A stretch of DNA of 47,799 nucleotides, from assembly GCA_017555695.1 (NCBI GenBank), contig JAFZFX010000046.1:1-47799 (forward strand), read 5' to 3'. Positions 1 through 8,005 of the stretch are shown here, one piece after another. Source of the stretch: Alistipes sp. (lineage in GTDB: Bacteria; Bacteroidota; Bacteroidia; Bacteroidales; Rikenellaceae). Position 1 is the stretch's first letter. Each line of letters opens with the position of its first letter. Under the pieces are notes generated by a model. That model saw only the letters and a list, made by a program, of their open reading frames with translations, did not search any database and had not been told where the DNA came from. Both the position numbers and the translations under genes were made by a program.

Positions 1-13
1 ACGATGCAAAAGG

Positions 14-55
14 AAAACAAAAATATCAGTATTCGGGTGTTTTTCCTAAATACTG
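14..55 (-). terminator. weak candidate terminator after mnmE
   Basis: On the minus strand, about 70 bases past the mnmE stop, a 7-bp stem (CAGTATT at 27-33 with AATACTG at 49-55) encloses a 15-base loop. A U-rich stretch follows (complement of 14-26). The stem is short and AT-rich, so this is only a candidate. I see no gene in 1-123. Confidence 0.3.
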
Positions 56-123
56 GTATTCAATAGTATTTTTGTCATCGTTTTGCTTTCAGTTGGCATT
101 GTTTGTTACTTGCCAAATCTGCC

Positions 124-1491
124 TTACTTTCCGATGCAGAAGTGAGAGAAGATGTTTTGGAGGATTTCGTCGGAGGAGATTTGGCCGGTGATGGTGCCGA
201 GGTGATAGAGCACCTGGCGGATATCCTCGCTCAGAAGGTCCGCGGGAAGTGATTGGCGCAGAGCCATTTGCGCAGAGCGCAAAGATTCATCGGCCAGGCG
301 GAGTGCCTCATAATGGCGTTGAGATGACACTACAACATCGCCCCTATATACCGAATCGGCATCGAAGGCTGACAGCAACCTTTCGAGCAGTTCATCCACG
401 CCCTCACCCGTCTTTGCAGAGAGGCGGACGGTAGTCGCATCCGACTCTCCAGAGGGAGTTGCCGCAGCATTATCAGCAAGGTCAATCTTAGTCACGACTT
501 TAACAACAATCTGCTCTGCCGTAGGCTCATAGCCCTGCATATCGGCATCCATCTGCGAGGTGGCATCATCGGTCAGCCACAATATCACATTGGCGCGGCG
601 CAGCTCGTCAATCGTGCGGGCGATACCCATCTGCTCCAGCTCGTCGGTCGTGGTGTGCATACCCGCCGTATCGATAAATCGGAACCTAATGCCACCAATA
701 TTTTTCACCACTTCGATAGTGTCGCGCGTCGTACCCGCGATATTTGACACCATAGCCCTATCCTCACCGATGAGTCTATTGAGCAGCGTACTCTTACCCA
801 CATTCGGGCGGCCAACGATAGCCACGCCTACACCCTCCTTGAGCACATTACCCAGCGCAAACGACTCGGCCAGTTGCTCTACCCTACTATGCGTCTGTTG
901 CAGCAGGGCTTCGAGGTGGGCTCGGTCGGCAAACTCGACATCCTCCTCCGAGAAGTCAAGTTCCAACTCTAGCAACGAGGTAATTTGCAGCAACTTATCG
1001 CGCAGCGCACCCAACTCATCGGAGTAGGCACCACGCATCTGCGTAGATGCCACAGCGTGTGAAGCACGCGAATCGGAGGCAATGACATCGGCCACAGCCT
1101 CGGCCTGCGACAGGTCCATCTTGCCCGAAAGAAAGGCTCTGCGAGTGAACTCTCCTGCCTCGGCCATACGCATGCCACGCGCCGTAAAGAGCGACATAAT
1201 GCGTCCAACTACATAGCGCGAGCCGTGGGCTGATATCTCCACCGAGTTTTCGCCCGTATAGGAGTGCGGAGCGCGGAACACGCTGACAAGCACATCATCC
1301 ACCACATCGTCGCCATCGACAATATTGCCATAATGCACCGTCGCCGTCTTCGCCTCGTTCAAGGCTCTGCGGCCACGAAACACTTCATCGCACACCTCGA
1401 TAGCGCGCCCACCGCTCAAGCGGATGACGCACAGCGCACCGCCCATAGGCGTTGCGGGAGCAATGATTGTATCGTCGTCACAGAAGATCAT
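124..1491 (-). CDS. mnmE: tRNA uridine-5-carboxymethylaminomethyl modification GTPase MnmE (TrmE)
   Basis: MnmE works with MnmG to install the (carboxymethyl)aminomethyl group on wobble U34 of certain tRNAs, using a folate-derived carbon. The 455-residue length is normal for the family. The N-terminal folate-binding domain covers about residues 1-120, followed by a helical domain interrupted by the G domain. Visible GTPase motifs are G1 GRPNVGKS (227-234), G2 TTRDT (254-258), G3 DTAG (274-277), G4 TKID (334-337) and G5 SAK (358-360). The protein ends in CIGK with the conserved catalytic Cys452. It is the last gene of a minus-strand run and its ATG lies only 10 bases after the transglycosylase stop, so it is probably co-transcribed with parA-parB and the genes between. 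Confidence 0.97.
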   Translation of the reverse strand: MIFCDDDTIIAPATPMGGALCVIRLSGGRAIEVCDEVFRGRRALNEAKTATVHYGNIVDGDDVVDDVLVSVFRAPHSYTGENSVEISAHGSRYVVGRIMSLFTARGMRMAEAGEFTRRAFLSGKMDLSQAEAVADVIASDSRASHAVASTQMRGAYSDELGALRDKLLQITSLLELELDFSEEDVEFADRAHLEALLQQTHSRVEQLAESFALGNVLKEGVGVAIVGRPNVGKSTLLNRLIGEDRAMVSNIAGTTRDTIEVVKNIGGIRFRFIDTAGMHTTTDELEQMGIARTIDELRRANVILWLTDDATSQMDADMQGYEPTAEQIVVKVVTKIDLADNAAATPSGESDATTVRLSAKTGEGVDELLERLLSAFDADSVYRGDVVVSSQRHYEALRLADESLRSAQMALRQSLPADLLSEDIRQVLYHLGTITGQISSDEILQNIFSHFCIGK

Positions 1492-1501
1492 AGTACCTCG
1501 G

Positions 1502-2917
1502 CTATCTCTCGATTCTCAAACGCTGGCCTACACTCAACTTATTGGCGTTCTTTATGCCGTTCCAGCGCATAATCTGCGCCGTAGTGACTCTATACTTGCG
1601 GGCGATGGCACCGAGTGTCTCGCCACTCTTAACCTTGTGGTATGTAACCGCCGACTGCTCTATCTTCTTCTGCACAGCCGCGGGGCTCAAAAACTCCTTC
1701 AGATATGTAGAGTCCTTGGCGTAGATTGCCGCCTCGTTAGTGACATACTCGGTCAGACGGTTGGCGGGCAACACCAGCGTATATGACTTGGTTGTTGCTG
1801 GGATAACATCCAACTTGTACTGCGGGTTGAGCATCTTGAGCGTCTCGTTGTTCACATCGATTGTCGATGACACCTGACCCAAGTGCAGCAGACGCGCCAC
1901 CTGCACGGTATCCACTGCGATGGGCAACGGAGGCTCGCCGACAGTGATGTTGTGCGACTTGTGGAAAGCGTAGGCATACGATGCCGCGATGAATGCAGGC
2001 ACATAGCCTCGTGTCTCCGAGGGCAGATACCAATACACATCCCAGAACGACTGCGGCTTACCGCCTGCGCGAGCCATAGCCTTATTCACATTACCCTGAC
2101 CGCAGTTGTATGCCGCCAGCGCAAGGCTCCAATCGTTGTACAAATCGTAGAGGTATTTCAAGTGCTTGCAAGCAGCCTTTGTAGACTTAACGGGGTCGAA
2201 ACGCTCATCAACCATAGAGTTAATCTCCAGACCATAGGCCTTGCCCGTAGGGGGCATAAACTGCCAGAGGCCTGTTGCTCCCACTCGCGATACGGCCGTA
2301 GCCACCAGCGCAGACTCAACGATAGCCAACGCACGCAACTCGACGGGCAGACCAGCATTCAGCAACTCCTCCTCAATCATCGGGAAGTAGTACTGCGCAC
2401 GCGCCAGCACTCGGCTCATAAGACCCGAGCCATCGACATAACGCTTGATATATGTACGCACCACCTCGTTATAGGGGAGGTAGATGGGCGAAATCATACT
2501 CTTCAGTCGTGCCGCATACAACGAATCGAGCGACTCGTCGGTACTCATCTCCACGGGCTCGCAGATGTAATCCTTGAAGAAGTGCTCCATAGCATCATTC
2601 ACCTGCTGCAACTTCAACTGCTCGGCCAGTGAATCGGCAGCAGCGGGGGTGTAATCGACCTTAAAGGGCTCAACCTTCTTCGCCTCCTTGCGGGCCGCCA
2701 TCTCGCGGTGCCATGCCGCCTGCCAATCGCTCTCGCGCTGACGATACTCCTCAACCAGAGTGAGCAATGAATCGTTACGCATACGCTCCTGCGCGAGCTG
2801 CTCTTTTACGCTTAACTTCTTAACACGCTTTGCTTTAGACTGCTCCTGAGCGCTCACCGTAAGGCACAAAACCATAAGGCTCAGCAACAATAGAGTTGTA
2901 AACTGAATTTTTCGCAT
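1502..2917 (-). CDS. membrane-bound lytic murein transglycosylase with C-terminal LysM (MltD-like)
   Basis: This is a predicted periplasmic enzyme that cleaves peptidoglycan glycan strands to form 1,6-anhydro ends. The 471 residues begin with a signal peptide (hydrophobic 8-22, cleavage near VSAQ). A charged helical linker follows, then an SLT (GH23-like) domain at about 185-320. In it I see the catalytic Glu201 in the ES motif, GLWQFMP at 216-222 and AYNCG at 269-273. One LysM module occupies about 426-469 (SGETLGAIARKY...VGQRLRIER). E. coli MltD has the same order but usually two LysM modules. It sits three bases after the DUF5683 gene and ten before mnmE. A cell-wall enzyme next to parAB fits a chromosome segregation/division neighbourhood. 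Confidence 0.92.
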   Translation of the reverse strand: MRKIQFTTLLLLSLMVLCLTVSAQEQSKAKRVKKLSVKEQLAQERMRNDSLLTLVEEYRQRESDWQAAWHREMAARKEAKKVEPFKVDYTPAAADSLAEQLKLQQVNDAMEHFFKDYICEPVEMSTDESLDSLYAARLKSMISPIYLPYNEVVRTYIKRYVDGSGLMSRVLARAQYYFPMIEEELLNAGLPVELRALAIVESALVATAVSRVGATGLWQFMPPTGKAYGLEINSMVDERFDPVKSTKAACKHLKYLYDLYNDWSLALAAYNCGQGNVNKAMARAGGKPQSFWDVYWYLPSETRGYVPAFIAASYAYAFHKSHNITVGEPPLPIAVDTVQVARLLHLGQVSSTIDVNNETLKMLNPQYKLDVIPATTKSYTLVLPANRLTEYVTNEAAIYAKDSTYLKEFLSPAAVQKKIEQSAVTYHKVKSGETLGAIARKYRVTTAQIMRWNGIKNANKLSVGQRLRIER

Positions 2918-2920
2918 TAT

Positions 2921-4138
2921 TTAGAATGTGAGATTTAGATTAAAACCAAATACGGGGTTGCCGCCCGAAAAATAGGAGTACTGATAGTCGAACATCGGCT
3001 CCAGCTTGACGGTCAAATCGTCCGACACATCGAAATCCTTGAGGTGGGCATCGACATGGGCATCCACCGCCTGGAAGGCATATACGGCAGCCGTCAGGAG
3101 GATACTCAAATCTCGGTTACGGCGATATGAGTCACGCAAGTTCTTGAGGAATGTGGCCGAGTAGCGACCCTTGAACTCATCCTTCGACACGCCGCCCGGG
3201 TAGTTCTCGGGGTGTTCGTCGAAGTCGGCACGCAACGAATATGCTGTCTTGAAGCGCTTGAAGCCTCGGGTGTTCCAGTCGAACACATAGACCATCGAGG
3301 CCATACCGCCAATGACGATAGGCACCTTCCAATAACTCTGGTTATAGACCTGTCCCGCACCGGGGCATATCAACGACAGCGTGGTTGCCTTCTTCACATC
3401 CGACACCTCGTTGGTAGAGTACTTCACTGCGGCATCGCCCAGGAAGTAGATATATGACATCGCCGCCGCACTCCACAGCAACTGACGCGATGTATTAGTC
3501 CTAATCATACGGCGCTGCAGCAGGTTCATCTCGTTGGTACGCGACATACCCTCCAGCAACATAGCGTCGTACTCGCGCTTGAGAGGTCTATACTTCGTGC
3601 CCTGATAGATGGCCAGACCAGCCGACGCACCCACCGTAGTGTAGAGTATGGGGAGTTTCCAATACTGCTTGTTGTAAATCTGACCATAGCCAGGCAACAC
3701 CGCCGCCGTGATACACACCTTCGACAACGACATCGAGTCGCTGAACCAAGGCTCACGAGGGATGATATTGCCATTGGCATCCAGTCGTCCAGCCTCTCTT
3801 GCACGCTCGACACGACGAGCCGCACGAGCCAGCGAGTCAAGACGCTGCTTGGCCTGCTTGTCGATGAGTTTCTGTACTAAAGCCAGCGAGTCGGCATCGA
3901 GCTTTGCGATTGAGTCGGCACGCGCAATGGCTGCCGAGTCGGCAAGCATAACGCCACCCTGGATGGTGCGCTGATTACCACGCTTGAGAGTCTGCGCCTG
4001 GGCCTCCACGCCAACGCACGCCACCATCACCGCAGCCAACGCCACGACAAGGCGCAAGAGTTTAGGCTCCGCAGCAGATACTCTCTGCCACAGGCCTCCG
4101 ACCACAGACTTTATTGTCGCACCAATTATCATAGCCAC
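2921..4138 (-). CDS. DUF5683 family protein, exported or membrane-associated
   Basis: This 405-residue protein resembles the Bacteroidota-specific DUF5683 family, whose function is unknown to me. A hydrophobic stretch at about 28-46 ends near VEAQAQ, consistent with a signal peptide after an unusually long n-region. Starts at Met1 and Met3 are both possible. Residues 65-120 are a charged helical segment rich in Asp-Ser-Ala. The conserved part holds two similar blocks, PGYGQIYNKQYWKLPI (149-164) and PGAGQVYNQSYWKVPI (259-274). Each is followed by a hydrophobic segment, which points to an internal duplication. The C-terminus ends in alternating aromatic/polar residues and a terminal Phe, as in outer-membrane strands. 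It lies between parB and a lytic transglycosylase with three-base gaps on both sides. Confidence 0.8.
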   Translation of the reverse strand: MAMIIGATIKSVVGGLWQRVSAAEPKLLRLVVALAAVMVACVGVEAQAQTLKRGNQRTIQGGVMLADSAAIARADSIAKLDADSLALVQKLIDKQAKQRLDSLARAARRVERAREAGRLDANGNIIPREPWFSDSMSLSKVCITAAVLPGYGQIYNKQYWKLPILYTTVGASAGLAIYQGTKYRPLKREYDAMLLEGMSRTNEMNLLQRRMIRTNTSRQLLWSAAAMSYIYFLGDAAVKYSTNEVSDVKKATTLSLICPGAGQVYNQSYWKVPIVIGGMASMVYVFDWNTRGFKRFKTAYSLRADFDEHPENYPGGVSKDEFKGRYSATFLKNLRDSYRRNRDLSILLTAAVYAFQAVDAHVDAHLKDFDVSDDLTVKLEPMFDYQYSYFSGGNPVFGFNLNLTF

Positions 4139-4141
4139 CTC

Positions 4142-4999
4142 TTAACGACCGCTCAAACGCTCGATGAACAAATCAATCTCCTCATCGCCCGAGAAGTCGA
4201 TAACGATTTTACCGCCACCATTCTTGCCGCGCTTGATGCTGATATTCTGAGAGAAATAGGGCTCCAACTTCTCCACCAGGCGTGAGTATGATTCGGGATA
4301 CTCCTCCTCCGAGCGCTCTGCGGCACCCTTCTCCTCGCCCAGGCGACGAGCCAACTCCTCCATCTGGCGTACCGAGAGTGCCTTCTTCAAGCAACGCTTC
4401 AGTGCCCACAACTGCTGGTCAGCCGCAACGCCAGCGATAGCCTTTGCGTGACCCATAGTAATCAAGCCCTCCTTCAGTGCCAACTGCACCTCGTTGGGAA
4501 GGTTGAGCAGACGCATATAGTTCGATACTGTCGAGCGCTTCTTGCCCACCTTGTCGGCCATAGCCTCCTGCGTAAGACCGCACTCCTCAATCAGGCGCTG
4601 CATACCCAACGCAATCTCTATGGCGTTCAGGTCCTGACGCTGGATATTCTCAACCAACGCCATAGCGTGCAGATTCTCGTCATCCACATCGCGAATATAT
4701 GCGGGCAGACTCTTCACACCCACCATCTGTGCGGCACGCCAACGACGCTCACCGCTGATGATTATATACTGCTCGCCTTGCTTCTTTACCGTAATGGGCT
4801 GAATCACACCCAGCTGCTTGATTGAGTCGGCCAACTCGGCAAGAGCCTCGTCGTCGAACTTCGTACGCGGCTGTGTGGGGTTGGGGATGATGCTCTCAAC
4901 AGCAATCTCCGACATCTGTGCCATAGGCACCGCCTTTACGGCCACCTTATCAGTTCCGAAAATGGCATCCAAACCACGCCCTAAACCTTTCTGCTTCAT
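4142..4999 (-). CDS. parB: chromosome partitioning protein ParB
   Basis: ParB binds parS near the origin and spreads as a CTP-dependent clamp to load the segregation machinery. The 285-residue protein starts with the usual KGLGRGLDAIFG. The N-terminal CTP-binding domain shows GERRWRA (83-89) and ENIQRQDLN (117-125). A helix-turn-helix follows at about 142-163, and the C-terminal dimerisation segment is at about 240-285. Fourteen bases separate it from the parA stop. I looked for a parS-like palindrome in the nearby intergenic DNA and did not find a convincing one. Confidence 0.96.
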   Translation of the reverse strand: MKQKGLGRGLDAIFGTDKVAVKAVPMAQMSEIAVESIIPNPTQPRTKFDDEALAELADSIKQLGVIQPITVKKQGEQYIIISGERRWRAAQMVGVKSLPAYIRDVDDENLHAMALVENIQRQDLNAIEIALGMQRLIEECGLTQEAMADKVGKKRSTVSNYMRLLNLPNEVQLALKEGLITMGHAKAIAGVAADQQLWALKRCLKKALSVRQMEELARRLGEEKGAAERSEEEYPESYSRLVEKLEPYFSQNISIKRGKNGGGKIVIDFSGDEEIDLFIERLSGR

Positions 5000-5013
5000 A
5001 TCTTTATACTCTC

Positions 5014-5784
5014 TTATTTGCTCTTTTTACGATTACGCTTCAAAAACTCCTTCGCCAAATTAAGGTAGTTTATCGAGCCTGATGCCGCAGCATCGTACAA
5101 CATCACGGGCTTACCGTGCGAGGGAGCCTCGCCCAGACGGATGTTACGCTGAATAACGGTATCAAAGGCCAACTCGCCAAAGTGCTCACGCACCTCCGTA
5201 GCAACCTGATTGTTCAGGCGGTTACGCATATACATCGTCAGCACAAAACCCTCGATATCCAGGTCGGGGTTGAGTCCGCTCTTCACCAACTTGATGGTAT
5301 TGAGCAACTTGCTCAGACCCTCCAGCGCCAGATACTCACACTGCACAGGAATCAGCACCGAGTCAGCGGCTGTCAGGATATTGACAGTCGTGTAACCCAG
5401 CGAGGGCGAGCAATCGACGAAGATGTAGTCGTAATCGTCGCGAATCTGGTCGATTATCTCCTTAATCACAAAGTGGCCATTCTCCATCTTGGGCAACTCG
5501 GTATCAGCCGCCACAAGCTGAATGCTCGAAGGCAGCAACCACAACTTCTTCACATCGGGGCTGTGCAGTATCACCTCGCTCGGCTTCTTCTCGCCGATGA
5601 TGCACTCGTAGATACCCTCAAGCTCGATATCGAAGCCCAAACCCGAAGTGGCATTAGCCTGCGGGTCGGCATCGAGCAACAGCACCTTCTTACCCAACAG
5701 CGCCAGCGACGCCGCCAGATTGATTGCCGTAGTAGTCTTACCTACGCCACCCTTTTGATTTGCCAATGCAACAACTTTTGCCAT
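5014..5784 (-). CDS. parA: chromosome partitioning ATPase ParA (Soj)
   Basis: ParA is the Walker-type ATPase that works with ParB-parS to segregate the replication origin. The 256 residues contain the deviant Walker A KGGVGKTT (11-18) with the signature Lys and a DADPQ motif at 38-42. There is no N-terminal helix-turn-helix, so this is the short chromosomal type. It is the first gene of the minus-strand operon parA-parB-DUF5683-transglycosylase-mnmE. A promoter candidate lies about 100 bases upstream, back to back with that of the CPBP protease. Confidence 0.96.
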   Translation of the reverse strand: MAKVVALANQKGGVGKTTTAINLAASLALLGKKVLLLDADPQANATSGLGFDIELEGIYECIIGEKKPSEVILHSPDVKKLWLLPSSIQLVAADTELPKMENGHFVIKEIIDQIRDDYDYIFVDCSPSLGYTTVNILTAADSVLIPVQCEYLALEGLSKLLNTIKLVKSGLNPDLDIEGFVLTMYMRNRLNNQVATEVREHFGELAFDTVIQRNIRLGEAPSHGKPVMLYDAAASGSINYLNLAKEFLKRNRKKSK

Positions 5785-5883
5785 ATCTCTCTTATCTTCA
5801 ATTATTACAATTCAAAACCTCTCCTGCCCACCGCAAAAAACATCGCAACGACGCCATTCGGCGCAAAGCAGGATATAATCGGA

Positions 5884-5915
5884 CAAAATTAGTGATTTTA
5901 TATTAAATTACACAA
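5884..5915 (-). promoter_or_regulatory. candidate promoter of the parA operon
   Basis: On the minus strand a -7 box TAATTTTG (complement of 5884-5891) has TTG 21 bases upstream (5913-5915). This fits the Bacteroidota consensus TTTG-N19-21-TAnnTTTG. It implies a leader of roughly 90 bases before parA. Confidence 0.5.
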
Positions 5916-5934
5916 TCGTTGCGAAAAAATGTAT

Positions 5935-5942
5935 TAACTTTG
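5935..5942 (+). promoter_or_regulatory. candidate -7 box for the CPBP protease gene
   Basis: TAACTTTG fits TAnnTTTG and sits 22 bases before the ATG at 5965. No clear TTTG is found 19-21 bases further upstream. The divergent parA promoter is about 40 bases away, so the two may interfere. Confidence 0.45.
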
Positions 5943-5964
5943 TGGTTAATAACACTACACAGCA

Positions 5965-6909
5965 ATGAGAGATATTATGACCGAAAATAATGAAAAAGAG
6001 CTGACTGCACCCATCACGATAGAGCCTCAACCGAGCGACTCGCACGATGACGACATACTCCCCGAGGGCGACAACTCCCAGCGTCGCCGACACTTCCGCT
6101 GGTACGATGTCATAGTCATTTTGCTTGCCTTTTTCCTGTCGCAAGGAGTGGGTGCTTTCATCGCCGTAAAGTTGGGTATCACGCCTCCCGATTCGGCCCT
6201 GTTCAGCGACCCCGACCTCGATATTTCCGAGGCAGCAAAATCTATGCAGGCGCGCTTTGTTGCCGTCACATTTATTTTTGCTATCGTATTATATTTCATT
6301 TCGTTGCGAGTATATAGCCTCTGCCGTCGATGGACCTCACACATTTCGTTCCGCGCACCGAGTTGGGGCGCTCCGTTCCGACTTTTGTGCGGCTATCTTC
6401 TACTCTGGGCTGTCAGCATCACAATAGAGCCTTTGACGCAGATTTTACCCGCCAGCGAGAGCGTTCTCGGACAGGGCGGATGGCTACTGCTCTCGGCCGT
6501 TGTACTTGCTCCACTTTTGGAGGAGGTGGTATTCCGTGGCTACATCGCGGGAGGTCTGCAATACGCCTATGGCCCCATCTGTGCTTGGCTGGTGTCGTCA
6601 ATAGTTTTCGGCATTGCGCACGGCGAACCCGCCACAGCCGTTAATGCCACATTCTGCGGTCTGGTGCTCGGGTTCTACTATATGCGCTACCGCTCACTGA
6701 CGATGGTAATTATGCTACACGCAATGAACAACCTGACGGCTTGCTTCCTCTCGGTCATCGACCTCAACAACACCCCGATGAGCGAACTTCTGGGCGGCGG
6801 CAAACTCTACTGGAGCATCTACACCATCTGCGCCATCATCTCATTATTGGCCCTTGTACGAATGTACAAACTGCTGAAAAAGCTGAAAAGTAACAAATCT
6901 GCATACTAA
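5965..6909 (+). CDS. CPBP family intramembrane metalloprotease
   Basis: CPBP (Abi) proteins are integral membrane glutamic/metallo-type proteases related to Rce1. Their bacterial substrates are mostly unknown. This one has 314 residues: a hydrophilic acidic N-terminus (1-45), then about seven or eight membrane segments. The family motifs are present: EEVVFRG (186-192), the conserved His219 in GIAHGE, and HAMNN (252-256). A start at Met5 is equally possible, since MRDIM and MTENN are both plausible beginnings. It stands alone between divergent parA and the following SurA-like gene, which has its own -7 box, so it is probably monocistronic. Family membership is clear. The biological role is not visible from context. 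Confidence 0.9.
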   Translation: MRDIMTENNEKELTAPITIEPQPSDSHDDDILPEGDNSQRRRHFRWYDVIVILLAFFLSQGVGAFIAVKLGITPPDSALFSDPDLDISEAAKSMQARFVAVTFIFAIVLYFISLRVYSLCRRWTSHISFRAPSWGAPFRLLCGYLLLWAVSITIEPLTQILPASESVLGQGGWLLLSAVVLAPLLEEVVFRGYIAGGLQYAYGPICAWLVSSIVFGIAHGEPATAVNATFCGLVLGFYYMRYRSLTMVIMLHAMNNLTACFLSVIDLNNTPMSELLGGGKLYWSIYTICAIISLLALVRMYKLLKKLKSNKSAY

Positions 6910-6956
6910 AAAGTAATAATCTCGCCTCTCACTGCGTTAATTTCGAGTAAAAGAAT

Positions 6957-6964
6957 TATCTTTG
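6957..6964 (+). promoter_or_regulatory. candidate -7 box almost touching the start codon
   Basis: TATCTTTG is a good TAnnTTTG match and ends only nine bases before the ATG at 6974. In this promoter class transcription starts roughly 4-8 bases after the box, so the mRNA would have a leader of a few bases or none. The -33 element is unclear. Confidence 0.45.
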
Positions 6965-6973
6965 TCGGATATT

Positions 6974-7954
6974 ATGCGTCGATTATTGAAAATATATGCT
7001 TTGGCCATCGCTCTGCTGATGGCATCGTGCCGTGAGTTGCCCGACTATCTGGTGGGCGACAACACCGTTGCGCGCATAGGTCGTATGGAGCTGACAACAC
7101 TCGAGATTTCGCAGGCCGTACCCAAAAACCTTACGGGCGACGACAGCTTGGCATTCGTGAAACTCTACATCGACAAGTGGCTTATCCGCCAGCTCAAAAT
7201 CGAGGAGGCCGACCAGCTCTTCTCATCTTCGGAGAAGGATATCGAGCGCCTGGTGGAGGACTACCGCCAGTCACTGCTGATGAGCAAGGTGGACCAATAC
7301 TATGTCGAGCAGCAGATGAGCAACGACTTCACCGATGCCGACATCGCCGAGTATTACAACACCCACAAGTCGGATTTCACACTCGATCGCACCCTCGTCA
7401 AGGGTCGCATCTTGCGTTTCGACGCCTCGTATCGTCAGAGCAAGCGTCTGAAGGAGCAGATGCTCAAGGCCGCGTCCTCAACGACCGACGATAAGACATT
7501 CACCGACATCTGCGAGAAGAATGGCTTTCTGCTTATCGACAACCGTTCAGAGTGGGTCAATTTCCCCGATTTCTTGGCCAACCTGCCTACAACCAAGTCG
7601 CAGGACTACACCTCGCTACTCGACAAGATGGGCATCCAGGAGATGAAGGCCAACGATGCAAGCTACTACTTCGACTTCACATCAGTCTGCCGCAAGGGTA
7701 ATGTTGCGCCGCTGGAGATTGTCGCCGACAACATCCGCCGCATACTCATCACCCAGCGCCGCAGCGAGATTATAAAGGCTCACGAGGATGCTATCATCCA
7801 GAAGGCTATGAACGAGGGACACGCCGCCCTCTATGGCGATGGAGAGAAGATCTCCACCTACAAGGCTCAACCCGCCCCTGCCGAGGCAGAGAGCGCACCC
7901 GCCGAGGCTACTACCACTCCCACCGAGGAGACAGAGCCGAACGCGGCAGAATAG
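6974..7954 (+). CDS. SurA-like periplasmic lipoprotein (PPIase/chaperone relative)
   Basis: This 326-residue lipoprotein has an n-region MRRLLK, a hydrophobic stretch and a lipobox LMASC with Cys19. The body is helical and charged. With the segment 'DADIAEYYNTHKSDF' it resembles the N-terminal chaperone part of SurA/PpiC-type proteins. I see no complete parvulin catalytic domain. The last 30 residues are a Pro/Ala/Glu/Thr tail, likely disordered. I chose the ATG at 6974 because the in-frame TTG twelve bases earlier lies inside the promoter box. The next two genes (two-parvulin chaperone and OstA-like protein) follow on the same strand, so this is probably part of an outer-membrane biogenesis set. 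Confidence 0.75.
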   Translation: MRRLLKIYALAIALLMASCRELPDYLVGDNTVARIGRMELTTLEISQAVPKNLTGDDSLAFVKLYIDKWLIRQLKIEEADQLFSSSEKDIERLVEDYRQSLLMSKVDQYYVEQQMSNDFTDADIAEYYNTHKSDFTLDRTLVKGRILRFDASYRQSKRLKEQMLKAASSTTDDKTFTDICEKNGFLLIDNRSEWVNFPDFLANLPTTKSQDYTSLLDKMGIQEMKANDASYYFDFTSVCRKGNVAPLEIVADNIRRILITQRRSEIIKAHEDAIIQKAMNEGHAALYGDGEKISTYKAQPAPAEAESAPAEATTTPTEETEPNAAE

Positions 7955-7984
7955 TTTTTTGAAGGCGGAATAGTTTTTTTGAAG
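7945..7984 (+). repeat. tandem near-duplicate of 19-20 bp over a stop codon
   Basis: The segment ggcagaatag-T6-gaag (7945-7964) is followed immediately by ggcggaatag-T7-gaag (7964-7984). The first copy contains the TAG stop of the lipoprotein gene. It looks like a recent slippage or duplication event and contains poly-T runs. No hairpin is formed, so it is unlikely to be a terminator. Confidence 0.6.
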
Positions 7985-8005
7985 AGAAAATAATAAGAAA
8001 GAGAT

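Noticed and set aside
5785-5964. parS site near parAB
   Set aside because: No 16-bp palindrome resembling known parS was seen here or in other intergenic gaps of the window.
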